From NCBI RefSeq assembly GCF_000190635.1, contig NC_015172.1:3162001-3226000 (forward strand): a stretch of 64,000 nt of DNA. The letters are read 5' to 3'. Under the pieces are notes generated by a model. That model made no database searches, was not told the DNA's origin, and saw nothing but the letters and a program-made list of their open reading frames with translations. The DNA is from Syntrophobotulus glycolicus DSM 8271. GTDB lineage: Bacteria > Bacillota > Desulfitobacteriia > Desulfitobacteriales > Syntrophobotulaceae. The position numbers were made by a program, and so were the translations under genes. Of this stretch, positions 15,776 through 23,778 are shown one piece after another; positions within the stretch are counted from its first letter, which is position 1; each line of letters opens with the position of its first letter.

Positions 15776-17206
15776 TTAGCTTGCGCTCGGCTTCGTTCTG
15801 CCGAGGTCGACTTCGATTTCCCTGATGTATCCTCTGGACACATAGCGGATGGTGACGGGCATTTTCTCGGTCGTGATGATGTCCTGTCCTTCCGGGACTG
15901 TGATTGTGGCCGAGGAGATTTCCTTCAGCTTGACCATCTCGTCGAGAGGAGTCTGCATGAACTTCGCCCTTGTTTCGAGCTCGTTTTGCATATCTTCAAG
16001 GTCGATGTCGTCCTGCAAGAGCTGAAGGCCCTCTTTGCGGACTTCCTTGATGATTTTGTTCTTGACCCGGACATCCTCGGCATAACGGTAATCCGAGCCG
16101 TCCGGGGACATCACGCGAGCATTGGTGACAAAGTAGTCCTCAAGCCCGTCGTATTCCCGGAAGGTGAGGTATTTTGCGGCATCAAGCAGCTCGATATATT
16201 CCTCAATCCCCGCGGGCCGGAGCTCTAGCATCTTGCTTTTAGAGATTCCCATGCCCGCCGTGTCCCGGGTCTTGCCGATACTCTGATGAACTTTGGTCTT
16301 GGAGTACAGGCCGCACACGATTCCGGCGTTGTTGATTTCCCTTGTGATGCCGTCCATGCCGACATAGAGGGAGCGCGCTGCCACGACCTGAATGTCGGTG
16401 TTCTTGATGTCCTTCTTGTCGGCCTCAAGCCTCAAGGCGTAGTCGGCGACATCCTCCTCGTTGTCCGGGACGTATGCCTCAAGCACAAAGAGGAGGGGCT
16501 TGTGATAGGTTGCCGCGAGCTCCCGCTGCTGCTCCGATACCGCCGACCATAATGCTTTCTGCGATTCCCCGACGATATGAACCAATTCATAGGGCTCGTT
16601 GAAGTTCTTGAGCTTGTCAATGGCCGCCAGCGCGTCGGCGTTGGTCATGGTGGGGGCCGTTGTCTTGAAACGGAAGACGTCGCCCACAAGGAAGGATGTC
16701 TCCTCATTCGGCTGCGCACCTTCCGTAAACGTCACAGTCAGGCCCGTCAGGGGGATTTCGAAGGCTCCCGTCAGCGGCACGGTGGACTCGTCGGAATAGC
16801 TGTACCCGCCATCAATCGAATACACGAACAGGGCGGTATTTCTGCGGCCTTGCCCGGTGATTCTGACAATTACGTCAAAGGCATTGTAAGGACTCCCGTC
16901 AGCGGTTAGGGAACCCGAGCCCGTGCCTGTCTTTTCGACCATTCCCCGGCTTCCTGCCGTGGATGCCGAGACCGGGATGCAGTAAATCCGGTTGGAACCG
17001 TTCTCCACCGAATCCATGACCTTGTCAGCAAGCGGGCTCAGGCCGAGGCGTTCCTTGATTTTCGCCGCCGTCATGTTGCCCGTAATGATGATAGGCGTGT
17101 CCGACGTAACGGGGGAGACACCGATTTTCACATGGACACCCTCGCCCTTTTCGGTTGCCAGTCCGAGCAATCCGTCAGTAATGTTTGTTGTGACATCTCT
17201 AAGCAT
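15776..17206 (-). CDS. Tail sheath protein (Mu gpL / DUF2586-like)
   Basis: 476 residues, of usual sheath size. It begins MLRDVTTNITDGLLGL and contains the family region VHVKIGVSPVTSDTPIIITG, with a C-terminal domain rich in aspartate and aromatic residues. The gene precedes the tube gene and follows the gp37/gp38-like genes, as in Mu. Its presence makes the phage a contractile-tailed myovirus. Confidence 0.9.
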   Translation of the reverse strand: MLRDVTTNITDGLLGLATEKGEGVHVKIGVSPVTSDTPIIITGNMTAAKIKERLGLSPLADKVMDSVENGSNRIYCIPVSASTAGSRGMVEKTGTGSGSLTADGSPYNAFDVIVRITGQGRRNTALFVYSIDGGYSYSDESTVPLTGAFEIPLTGLTVTFTEGAQPNEETSFLVGDVFRFKTTAPTMTNADALAAIDKLKNFNEPYELVHIVGESQKALWSAVSEQQRELAATYHKPLLFVLEAYVPDNEEDVADYALRLEADKKDIKNTDIQVVAARSLYVGMDGITREINNAGIVCGLYSKTKVHQSIGKTRDTAGMGISKSKMLELRPAGIEEYIELLDAAKYLTFREYDGLEDYFVTNARVMSPDGSDYRYAEDVRVKNKIIKEVRKEGLQLLQDDIDLEDMQNELETRAKFMQTPLDEMVKLKEISSATITVPEGQDIITTEKMPVTIRYVSRGYIREIEVDLGRTKPSAS

Positions 17207-17425
17207 TTACTTCACCTTCTTTCCGATGGGACTGCCGGAGAATTTTCCGACCGCTGCGTCGAAGTCTTCCTCCGTGACCATCTTGCCCGGCTTCCATCCG
17301 AGGGCGGCACACATACCGCTGAAGATGGGGGCGGGCGTTTTTTTCTTGTCTTTGAGCTCCTCAATGCTAAATAGCTTCGGAGCTGCTGTGTCAGCCGTTT
17401 CCGGCTGTTGGTTTTTACTCGCCAT
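17207..17425 (-). CDS. Small tail-region protein (72 aa, Mu gp38 position)
   Basis: Start ATG 17425 (MASKNQQPETADTAAP) has GGAGA upstream; the longer frame to 17527 overlaps the previous gene deeply. A disordered N-terminus is followed by a compact helical unit (LKDKKKTPAPIFSGMCAALG, KMVTEEDFDAAV). It ends immediately before the sheath ATG. No function assigned; the location matches Mu gp38. Confidence 0.7.
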   Translation of the reverse strand: MASKNQQPETADTAAPKLFSIEELKDKKKTPAPIFSGMCAALGWKPGKMVTEEDFDAAVGKFSGSPIGKKVK

Positions 17426-17927
17426 CTTGAGTCTCCTTTCCCTTGATAACTGATTCGACTTCGACGTCCGTGAGCTTCGCGAAGTCTGTGTCCTTATAAA
17501 CGCCGCCCATGAATTTGACTTTGACATTGACGGCGACTTTTGCCTTCAGGATGCTGTCATCCTCGTCAACCCATTCCGCCTCCACGACCTCAATCGGGGT
17601 ATAGTTCCCGTCGATATAGATGCCTTTGTCAAGGGCTCTGAGAAACGCTTCAAAGAACTCCTCCGTCTTCTTGGGGTCGGGGTCTCCGATTATCACGCTG
17701 AAGGTCGTCTCCCGGGAGAAAACCTTTCGCCTCTTGTGCTGCGCGCCTGTTTGGTCACTGTATAGTTTTTTTGCGCCGCTTCGGTCGAAGGTTTCCTCCT
17801 CGAAGAGCACGGCCCCGATATGGGCCTCCTGTGATGCCCGGAGCTTTTTCATGCTTGTGTAGGGCTTCGAGCGGATTCCTGCTCCCTTCAGCTTTTCGAT
17901 GAGGTGTTCCCTGCATTCCGTAAACAT
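17415..17927 (-). CDS. Tail terminator / Mu gp37-like protein
   Basis: 170 residues. The layout matches Mu gp37 / tail-terminator proteins: an N-terminal helix (ECREHLIEKLKGAGI), a central motif TTFSVIIGDPDPKKTEEFFE and strand-rich C-terminus (AKVAVNVKVKFMGGVYKD). It overlaps the next gene by 11 nt. Such proteins cap the tail tube and join it to the head. Confidence 0.7.
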   Translation of the reverse strand: MFTECREHLIEKLKGAGIRSKPYTSMKKLRASQEAHIGAVLFEEETFDRSGAKKLYSDQTGAQHKRRKVFSRETTFSVIIGDPDPKKTEEFFEAFLRALDKGIYIDGNYTPIEVVEAEWVDEDDSILKAKVAVNVKVKFMGGVYKDTDFAKLTDVEVESVIKGKETQDGE

Positions 17928-17929
17928 TT

Positions 17930-18430
17930 CTAATCCTCCCTGAAGTAATCCTCAAGAGTGCCCTTGATTTCCTGCATGTCGTCATCGCTGAGGCCGAGGA
18001 AGGGACGGGCCGGGATGTTGATTCTGACGGTGACTTGCTTCTTCCGTATCCAGCGGCCATCCACTTGAAAGACAAGGCCCTTCGAGGTCTTGGCCCGGAT
18101 GGTGATTCTCCTGTTCTTGGCCCCAAGCTGATGCGTCGATGCATATATTTTGTTCGTGCCGACCGCGAACCCGGAGGCGTCGGACGTAGTCTTGATGGAA
18201 TTCTTAAGCCCTGCGCTTTTGACGAGCGTGACGCCGCCTTCCTGCGCCGCCCTGATGGATTGCTTCCATTTCTTCCCGTCCGGGCCTTTTTCCGTTCGGA
18301 ACCGTTCGACGGTCGACTCGCGGATAGCCTCGGCAATGGAGGCGTTAATGCCTTTCTTGTCGATGTCCGCGAGCTGCCGGAGCCTTTTCATCAAGCTTCT
18401 TGTGTCGCCGTCAAGTCTGATGCTGTACAT
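17930..18430 (-). CDS. Phage virion morphogenesis protein (Mu gpG / tail completion family)
   Basis: 166 residues with the signature pattern of this family: MKRLRQLADIDKKGINASIAEAI-type helix, RFRTEKGPDGKKW, then ASTHQLGAKNRR and the C-terminal NIPARPFLGLSDDDMQEI. The HQxG and ARPFLG motifs are diagnostic. The protein takes part in head completion or tail attachment. The stop is directly adjacent to the upstream DUF1320 gene. Confidence 0.9.
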   Translation of the reverse strand: MYSIRLDGDTRSLMKRLRQLADIDKKGINASIAEAIRESTVERFRTEKGPDGKKWKQSIRAAQEGGVTLVKSAGLKNSIKTTSDASGFAVGTNKIYASTHQLGAKNRRITIRAKTSKGLVFQVDGRWIRKKQVTVRINIPARPFLGLSDDDMQEIKGTLEDYFRED

Positions 18431-18880
18431 TTACATCCCCTTCAGCTTGTCGCGGGAGAAGAGGCGCGGACTTGATGCGACCGAGAAGCCTGTTCGCGCT
18501 GCGGTGGTGGTGTCGACGGCTCCGATTTCGACCTTACCCTCCGCCAGCAGTTCAAAGAACCGAATCGCCGCCTTGTAGCGGTTTAAGTAGTTCTTTTCTC
18601 TGTCACTCTCGTCGATACCGATGCGGGAATACAGGTTATAGACGGCGATGTCCTTTGCGAACTTATTGATAACCTGTGGGACAGGGGAGAGAGGGAGAGG
18701 GTATCTCTTAGCGAGGTATCCGTCAATCTCCGCCCCTGCGTCCGCGATTGCCCCTTCAATGATGGGGATGATTTTCGCCTCACGCTCGGCCTCGTCTTCT
18801 ATGTAGTCGCTGCCGATGATGGTGTTGAGGGCATCATCCTTAATCATGGAGCGGACTTCTGCGGTCTCACAATATGCCAC
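18431..18880 (-). CDS. Head-tail connector, DUF1320 (Mu gp36-like)
   Basis: 149 residues. The N-terminal MIKDDALNTIIG and central EIDGYLAKRYPLPLSPVPQV motif (YL..RY.LPL..VP) are typical of DUF1320. Conserved helices then follow (FAKDIAVYNLYSR). Related proteins form adaptor rings at the portal. It lies between the major capsid and gpG-like genes as in Mu. Confidence 0.9.
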   Translation of the reverse strand: MAYCETAEVRSMIKDDALNTIIGSDYIEDEAEREAKIIPIIEGAIADAGAEIDGYLAKRYPLPLSPVPQVINKFAKDIAVYNLYSRIGIDESDREKNYLNRYKAAIRFFELLAEGKVEIGAVDTTTAARTGFSVASSPRLFSRDKLKGM

Positions 18881-18894
18881 GCCGACTCACTCCT

Positions 18895-19782
18895 TTACTG
18901 TGCTGTACCGTCGCTGCCGTAGGCCATTTGCCAGAAGGCATACCCGGAATTTCCGCGAGAGTCGGCTCCGTAGAGGAATTCTTTTCTCATGAAGACGTTC
19001 TCGTCGGTCTCGTTGGTCAGGCTCACAAACTTCGGCTTCTGTCTCTCTTGGTAAATGAGAGGCTTGATGGGCTTCTTGGTGCAAAGCAGGAACCACATCG
19101 AATCATTTCCGGCCAGGTCGGGAACAACCAGCGGCTCCGCCGTTCCCTTCAGGATGTTGGTTGTGCCGTCAATCTGGTCGGCGAGAAGAATCTTCCTCGC
19201 TTCGGTCTCTAAGGCCGGGCCAACGACGAGAAGGTCGGGGACAATCTTGAGAGGCTTGCCGTGTTCGTCCGTTACCGACATGATTGCCGCCCTCGCCGCT
19301 GCATAGGATTCCGGCGAAAGTTTGGCCGTTCCCTTGTTGCTGAAGGTCTTTTTGCCGACCTTGTGGGCGTCCGAGAAAAACGGCAGCCCATCATAGCATT
19401 TGTTTGTGAATCCGCCCGGGAGCAGTACGAAGACAAGCTCGTCGGGATGCAGGGCCGCGCTCTGACCGAGGGACTGAATCGCCGGAGTGTAGAGCCCGAC
19501 ACGGTCGTCCTCGATGTCGTTGCGGGGAACGCCGACCGTTACCTCGAAGTCCTTGTTCTTGATGGTGTAATCGGATGCCGTCAAACTTTTAATCTGACGG
19601 TCTCCAATCCATTCCCGCATCATGGGGATAGTGCCGAGCCATTTGTAATTCTCTTCCCCTGTAACGGAAGGGACGACCGTCGCCACCCTGTCATAGAGGG
19701 GCTTTGTTTCGTCAAAGGCTTTGGCAAAGATGGTCTTGAACCCGGTAAAAATGCCCCGGAGTGCTTGCTGATTAACTATCAT
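18895..19782 (-). CDS. Major capsid protein (Mu gpT family)
   Basis: 295 residues, standard for Mu major head subunits. It starts MIVNQQALRGIFTGFKTIF and contains WLGTIPMMREWIGDRQIKSL, VGVPRNDIEDDRVGLY and LPFFSDAHKVG, all family hallmarks. It builds the HK97-fold shell after processing by the upstream protease/scaffold. Confidence 0.95.
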   Translation of the reverse strand: MIVNQQALRGIFTGFKTIFAKAFDETKPLYDRVATVVPSVTGEENYKWLGTIPMMREWIGDRQIKSLTASDYTIKNKDFEVTVGVPRNDIEDDRVGLYTPAIQSLGQSAALHPDELVFVLLPGGFTNKCYDGLPFFSDAHKVGKKTFSNKGTAKLSPESYAAARAAIMSVTDEHGKPLKIVPDLLVVGPALETEARKILLADQIDGTTNILKGTAEPLVVPDLAGNDSMWFLLCTKKPIKPLIYQERQKPKFVSLTNETDENVFMRKEFLYGADSRGNSGYAFWQMAYGSDGTAQ

Positions 19783-19809
19783 AGTGCTTTAATCCTCCTT
19801 TTCTCCCTG

Positions 19810-20220
19810 TTATAGGGTTTCGACGGCGACGCCGTCGTCTGTTACTGCGATGACTTTTCCTGCCCGGGAGCTGCCTGTCGCCAATGCGGTCACGGTGCAG
19901 TCGTCGACGATATAGCAGTCCTTGAGGACGTGTTCGGCTTTTATTTTGTTGGCTGCTACCGTGGTATTGTCCCAAACGAAGACGCCTCTTCTGACCTTGA
20001 CGGTCTTGTCTCCGGCTGCGCCTCCCGTGTTGTCGACGTATTCCTCGGCGCGGCCCGCTGCCGTAAGGCCCTCGGCCTTGACAGCGGCCTTTGCGTTGCC
20101 GCTCGCATCGAGCACGACAAGCCCGCCGTCATAAATGACCGCACCTGCCGCCACCGGGAGGACGACAATTCTCCCGCCTTCTGCAAGCTCCGGCGTGTTC
20201 CTTCCTGCTGTGAGTGCCAT
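19810..20220 (-). CDS. Capsid-associated (decoration-like) protein
   Basis: 136 residues, Gly/Ala/Val-rich and beta-prone (RIVVLPVAAGAVIYDGGLVVLD, in part; VKVRRGVFVWDNTT; GKVIAVTDDGVAVETL). Small proteins of this type sit between scaffold/protease and capsid genes in many phages and decorate the capsid surface. Placement supports this; no motif proves it. Confidence 0.7.
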   Translation of the reverse strand: MALTAGRNTPELAEGGRIVVLPVAAGAVIYDGGLVVLDASGNAKAAVKAEGLTAAGRAEEYVDNTGGAAGDKTVKVRRGVFVWDNTTVAANKIKAEHVLKDCYIVDDCTVTALATGSSRAGKVIAVTDDGVAVETL

Positions 20221-20221
20221 G

Positions 20222-20809
20222 TTATCTCACATCCTTTCCGTACTTCTTGAGGTCGTCCTCGCTGACGCCAAGCTGCTTGCAAATGAGCAGCGTCGCCTCG
20301 TCGAAGGTTTCCTCTTTGTTCGCCTTGGTCTCGATGTCAAGCTCGCCCATCGGGACGCCCTGGGGGGCCTTCTCAACGAAGGACTTGAATCCCTCCGGGT
20401 CTTTGAGTGCGTACTGCGTCGCCCAATCCTTTTGAGCCGGAGTCAGTTTCCCGGCCTTCAGGGCCATGAGGACGGCGTCGTCTGCATCCCTGCGGGCGAT
20501 TTTGTCCTTGAGCTCTTTGAACTCCTTCTCAGAAACAGAGCCCTCCGGCTTCTTGTTTGTGAGCGCCACGATTGCGGCGGCCACGTCTTCGGTCTTGGCT
20601 CCGGCCTTCAGCCCGAGCATCTCGCAAATCACCTTGTTTGAGACGACCTTGCCTTCATCCTCCGAACCGCCTTCAGGATTCTTGTTCTCTGTGCCCTCCT
20701 TGAACTTCTTGGCATCCGCGACGGCTGCCTTGAGGGCTTCCGTGACCTGCTCTTCGGTTGCGTCCTCACCGAGTCCGAGCAGAGCCGCGAGCTTTTTAAT
20801 GATGTCCAT
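20222..20809 (-). CDS. Scaffold protein from an internal start (Mu gpZ-like)
   Basis: Inside the protease gene, ATG 20809 (MDIIKKLAALLGLGEDATEE) has a perfect GGAGGTAA 4 nt upstream. It would give a separate 195-residue scaffold identical to the protease C-terminus. Mu makes its Z scaffold in the same nested way. The site lies exactly at the junction between the protease domain and the helical scaffold. Confidence 0.75.
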   Translation of the reverse strand: MDIIKKLAALLGLGEDATEEQVTEALKAAVADAKKFKEGTENKNPEGGSEDEGKVVSNKVICEMLGLKAGAKTEDVAAAIVALTNKKPEGSVSEKEFKELKDKIARRDADDAVLMALKAGKLTPAQKDWATQYALKDPEGFKSFVEKAPQGVPMGELDIETKANKEETFDEATLLICKQLGVSEDDLKKYGKDVR

Positions 20810-21277
20810 GTCGTTACCTCCTTCATAATCATCAAGTTTGATGGAATTGATTATCGGAAACATCCCGTCAATGGCGGGTGTGTTCGTCAATGCTGCCGAG
20901 TGTAGGACTATTGCCTTGCCGTCCGACTTGCGGACGAGGACAACGGGCGAGAGATAGCGGTATTCCCGGTTTTCGAGATACTTCTTTCCCTGCGGAGTCC
21001 ATTCCACTTTAGCCACAATCGCTCCGTCCTCAATGGATAGGTCTTTAATCCATCCGCCCGCCGGAGCCTGTACATCTTTGAGCGTCTGATGCTCATAGTC
21101 AATCACGATGTCGTTACCCCGTTCGAGAAAAGTCTGCTTCATCAAACGGAAGCTTTCCTCATCGACGTCGAAGTCGCCCTTTTGACTCTTGACGTGTCCG
21201 AGGGGGAGGAGCTTCACCTTCTCGGGTGCTCCGTTTACTTCTGACTGACCGCCTCTACAGGCGAATAATTTTGCCAT
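20222..21277 (-). CDS. Phage protease / scaffold (Mu gpI family)
   Basis: 351 residues. The N-terminal ~150 residues are the prohead protease (KVKLLPLGHVKSQKGDFDVD, the IDYEHQTL box, PAGGWIKDL, LSPVVLVRKSDGKAIVLHSAAL). The YEHQT region and SAALTNTPAI motif are characteristic of this protease group. The C-terminal part is a charged, helical scaffold. It follows a 137-bp non-coding gap after the gpF-like gene, close to the middle of the prophage. Confidence 0.92.
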   Translation of the reverse strand: MAKLFACRGGQSEVNGAPEKVKLLPLGHVKSQKGDFDVDEESFRLMKQTFLERGNDIVIDYEHQTLKDVQAPAGGWIKDLSIEDGAIVAKVEWTPQGKKYLENREYRYLSPVVLVRKSDGKAIVLHSAALTNTPAIDGMFPIINSIKLDDYEGGNDMDIIKKLAALLGLGEDATEEQVTEALKAAVADAKKFKEGTENKNPEGGSEDEGKVVSNKVICEMLGLKAGAKTEDVAAAIVALTNKKPEGSVSEKEFKELKDKIARRDADDAVLMALKAGKLTPAQKDWATQYALKDPEGFKSFVEKAPQGVPMGELDIETKANKEETFDEATLLICKQLGVSEDDLKKYGKDVR

Positions 21278-21414
21278 TTGCTCACCTCGCTATCACCTTG
21301 CTTTTTAGAATCGCTTCTAACCCCGTTAGCACGCGTTATAACGCCCGTTAGAATTCTTTTAGGTATATTTTGCCTTACTCGATGGATAAACTACTAAATT
21401 GGGCCTTTTAACGC
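21278..21414. promoter_or_regulatory. Non-coding gap near the prophage centre with a palindrome and repeated motif
   Basis: This is one of the few non-coding gaps in the late region. GCGTTATAACGC (21333-21344) is a perfect 12-bp palindrome, and CCCGTTAG occurs on either side (21322-21329 and 21344-21351). The motif CTAAC-nnn-CCGTTAGCACGC recurs near the right end at about 36207-36224. No gene or clear promoter was seen. Mu has its central strong gyrase site in the G-I gap, so a structural role is possible. Confidence 0.45.
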
Positions 21415-22158
21415 TTATTGTTTGTCTTTGGCTTTCACGCTCCTCTCAAATGCCTTCTTCAAGGTTTCCGGGTATCCCTTGAGGTCGGGTGTAAACTGCA
21501 CCTTCGCGGGATTCGTCGAGAAGCTCGGGTCGGGCAGGATGTTCACGAAGCGTCCGTCCCGGAGCTCTGCCGCCTTCGGATTCTCTGTCTCCACCTTGAG
21601 CCCCCGCTGCTCGACCTGTCTTTTGGAGAGCGAGCGCACGGTGCAGCGGCATCGGAAGCCGTTCGGCGGATACCATGTGTCCCATACCGGGGAATCTGCC
21701 GGGAAGACCCTTCCGTCCATCGCAAGGTGTGAGGGACGGGTGCTCGTGTCGTTCACTGCGTCATATATCCAATAAGGCCGGAGCTTCAGGACATCCGGGT
21801 CGGTCATTTGCCTGTAGTGCCCGACTTGATACGCCGTTTGAATGTTCGTCCTGAAGATATTGTCCGCTTGGAAGTTCGTAATTCCTTCGTACCCTTGAGC
21901 CTCAAGGAACCCGTTCATTCTGTCCCGGAAGCTCCGCATCGTTTCTCCTTCCTCAATCGCCCGGAGGAGCTCGTCGTGAAACTTCTTGAGAACTTGAACC
22001 TTTGTATAGCCCGAGACGGTGAAGGCGAGGGACTGATACTCCGCCGCGATTTCCGAGAACTGCTTCGCTGTGACAGGGATTTTACCCCTGAAGTATTCGA
22101 CCGCCTCCTCGAAGGTTATCTCCTTGTTCCGGGAGATAACGCTCTCAACTTCATTCAT
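21415..22158 (-). CDS. Head morphogenesis protein (Mu gpF family)
   Basis: 247 residues with the complete family core: FQADNIFRTNIQTAYQVGHY, RPYWIYDAVNDTSTRPSHLA and WYPPNGFRCRCTVRSLS. The RTNIQTAY, RPSH and PPNGFRCRC boxes define Phage_Mu_F. The protein acts in head assembly and is a minor head component. It overlaps the portal gene by 8 nt. Confidence 0.95.
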   Translation of the reverse strand: MNEVESVISRNKEITFEEAVEYFRGKIPVTAKQFSEIAAEYQSLAFTVSGYTKVQVLKKFHDELLRAIEEGETMRSFRDRMNGFLEAQGYEGITNFQADNIFRTNIQTAYQVGHYRQMTDPDVLKLRPYWIYDAVNDTSTRPSHLAMDGRVFPADSPVWDTWYPPNGFRCRCTVRSLSKRQVEQRGLKVETENPKAAELRDGRFVNILPDPSFSTNPAKVQFTPDLKGYPETLKKAFERSVKAKDKQ

Positions 22159-23764
22159 CCCGTATCACCCGCCCCTCAAGGTCTGCATATAGCATCGCCT
22201 TTTGAAGGAGCTCCTCAATGTCTTTGACATCCATTTCCCCGGCAAGCCGCTCGACGAGCTCCTCGTTTTCAAAGAGTTTCTTGACAGCGTCGAGGTCTTC
22301 GGTGTTGTCAAGCATCTTGAGAACGGGAGCGAAAAGCTTCTTGAACAGGCCCGAGCTCTGTTTGATTGCCGCTGCCGTGAGGCCGTCGATGCGCTGCTGC
22401 GTTCCCGGCTCTCCGGCTGCCTGTCCCTTGAGTTCGACCTTTTCGGCTCCGGCTGCCGTTGCTTCATTGGTGACGACCTCCGCCGTTTGCTCCTTCATCG
22501 GGATGGGTAGGGCGGAGCCTTTGCTCGGAGCTGCCACTTCCTCACCGTTTTCCGGCTTCGGGATGGAGAACTTCTTATATAGGTGAGAGGTCGGGACTTT
22601 GAGCCCAATACTGCAAATCAGTTTCTCATAGATGTCGACCGTTTCCTTGAGGTCTCCGGCCTCCTCGCAATCGTAACGGATGTACGGAATGCGCCTGTCC
22701 TCGCCAAAATTGAAGAGGACGAGGGGTCGGATAAGGTCACGGCGGAGCGTCGCGGCAAGAGCCTTGCAGTCTGCGACCGTGAGGTCGTGACGGACTTCGT
22801 TGTGCGTCTTGCTTTGTGCGTAGCTGCCGCCCCCGGAGTCGCTGGTGAGCGTCTGTCCAAGGATAGCTTTTGACATCTGCTCGTCACAGTACCGGGCGAG
22901 CCGTTCGTATATGTCGAGGCTTGATGTCTTGCTGGACTCCTTGAACTCGATTTCCGTCCCGTCCGGGATGATGCCCGCCGCATCGGAGCCGATCTGAACG
23001 AGGGCTCGCATGAGAGCGGCCTTGTCTTCCTCGCTTGCGCCCTGGGCGTACTTGCCGAGGCGAAGGGGCATCCCGAAGACCTCGCAAAAGCTGACCCAAT
23101 CCTTCAGGTCGTAGTTTTTGAAGAGGTACATCCACGCGACGACCCTCAGAACGCCCGCCCTTGACGGGTGTCCGCTGCGGGCCTTGTAGCGGTGGATTAT
23201 AAACTTGTTCTCAGGGACAATGATGCCGCTCGGGTATTCCTTGGTGACGACTTTGAAGTTGTCCTCCGCATCCCAAAAGAAACGCTTCTGATGTCTGTTC
23301 TTGATTTCCTTGACAACGACTCGGCCATCGTCATAGTCCCATATGATTTCAGAGACCGCGATGCCTTTGCCGATTGCGTCAAGCAAGTCCATCGCCATGT
23401 CCTCGAAGTTTTCGAGGCTCTCGATTTCCTGCGCCACGAACTCGGCGATTTCCTTGTCCCGCTCGTCATCCGCATCAAAGGGGATAACTTCAAAGTCGAG
23501 GCCCGTGACGGCGTTCTTGCGGGTCTGAAGCTGCGAGAAGAGATGCGGGTCTTTTTCCTCCATCTCCTCGAAGAGCTCCATCTGCCGGAGGACATCCCCG
23601 GCGTCCGCTTCCTTGAAGATGGTTGCCAGCTTGACGGGCGTGAGGCCGTTGCTCGGGTAGTCCGAATATTTGTCCTGTACCTGTGCGACCGCGATTTCCG
23701 TGAGGTCGGGCCTTCTCAGGGCCGGAGCTTTCGTCTGCTGCTGCCTTTGTTTCTTTTTGCTCAA
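22151..23764 (-). CDS. Portal protein (Mu gp29 family, DUF935)
   Basis: 537 residues, usual portal length. Conserved pieces include MELFEEMEEKDPHLFSQLQT, RKNAVTGLDFEVIPFDAD, GIAVSEIIWDY, and the C-terminal helical wing. It forms the dodecameric entry ring for DNA packaging. It lies between the terminase large subunit and gpF, as in Mu. Confidence 0.94.
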   Translation of the reverse strand: MSKKKQRQQQTKAPALRRPDLTEIAVAQVQDKYSDYPSNGLTPVKLATIFKEADAGDVLRQMELFEEMEEKDPHLFSQLQTRKNAVTGLDFEVIPFDADDERDKEIAEFVAQEIESLENFEDMAMDLLDAIGKGIAVSEIIWDYDDGRVVVKEIKNRHQKRFFWDAEDNFKVVTKEYPSGIIVPENKFIIHRYKARSGHPSRAGVLRVVAWMYLFKNYDLKDWVSFCEVFGMPLRLGKYAQGASEEDKAALMRALVQIGSDAAGIIPDGTEIEFKESSKTSSLDIYERLARYCDEQMSKAILGQTLTSDSGGGSYAQSKTHNEVRHDLTVADCKALAATLRRDLIRPLVLFNFGEDRRIPYIRYDCEEAGDLKETVDIYEKLICSIGLKVPTSHLYKKFSIPKPENGEEVAAPSKGSALPIPMKEQTAEVVTNEATAAGAEKVELKGQAAGEPGTQQRIDGLTAAAIKQSSGLFKKLFAPVLKMLDNTEDLDAVKKLFENEELVERLAGEMDVKDIEELLQKAMLYADLEGRVIRDE

Positions 23765-23778
23765 TCCGTCTCACCTCC

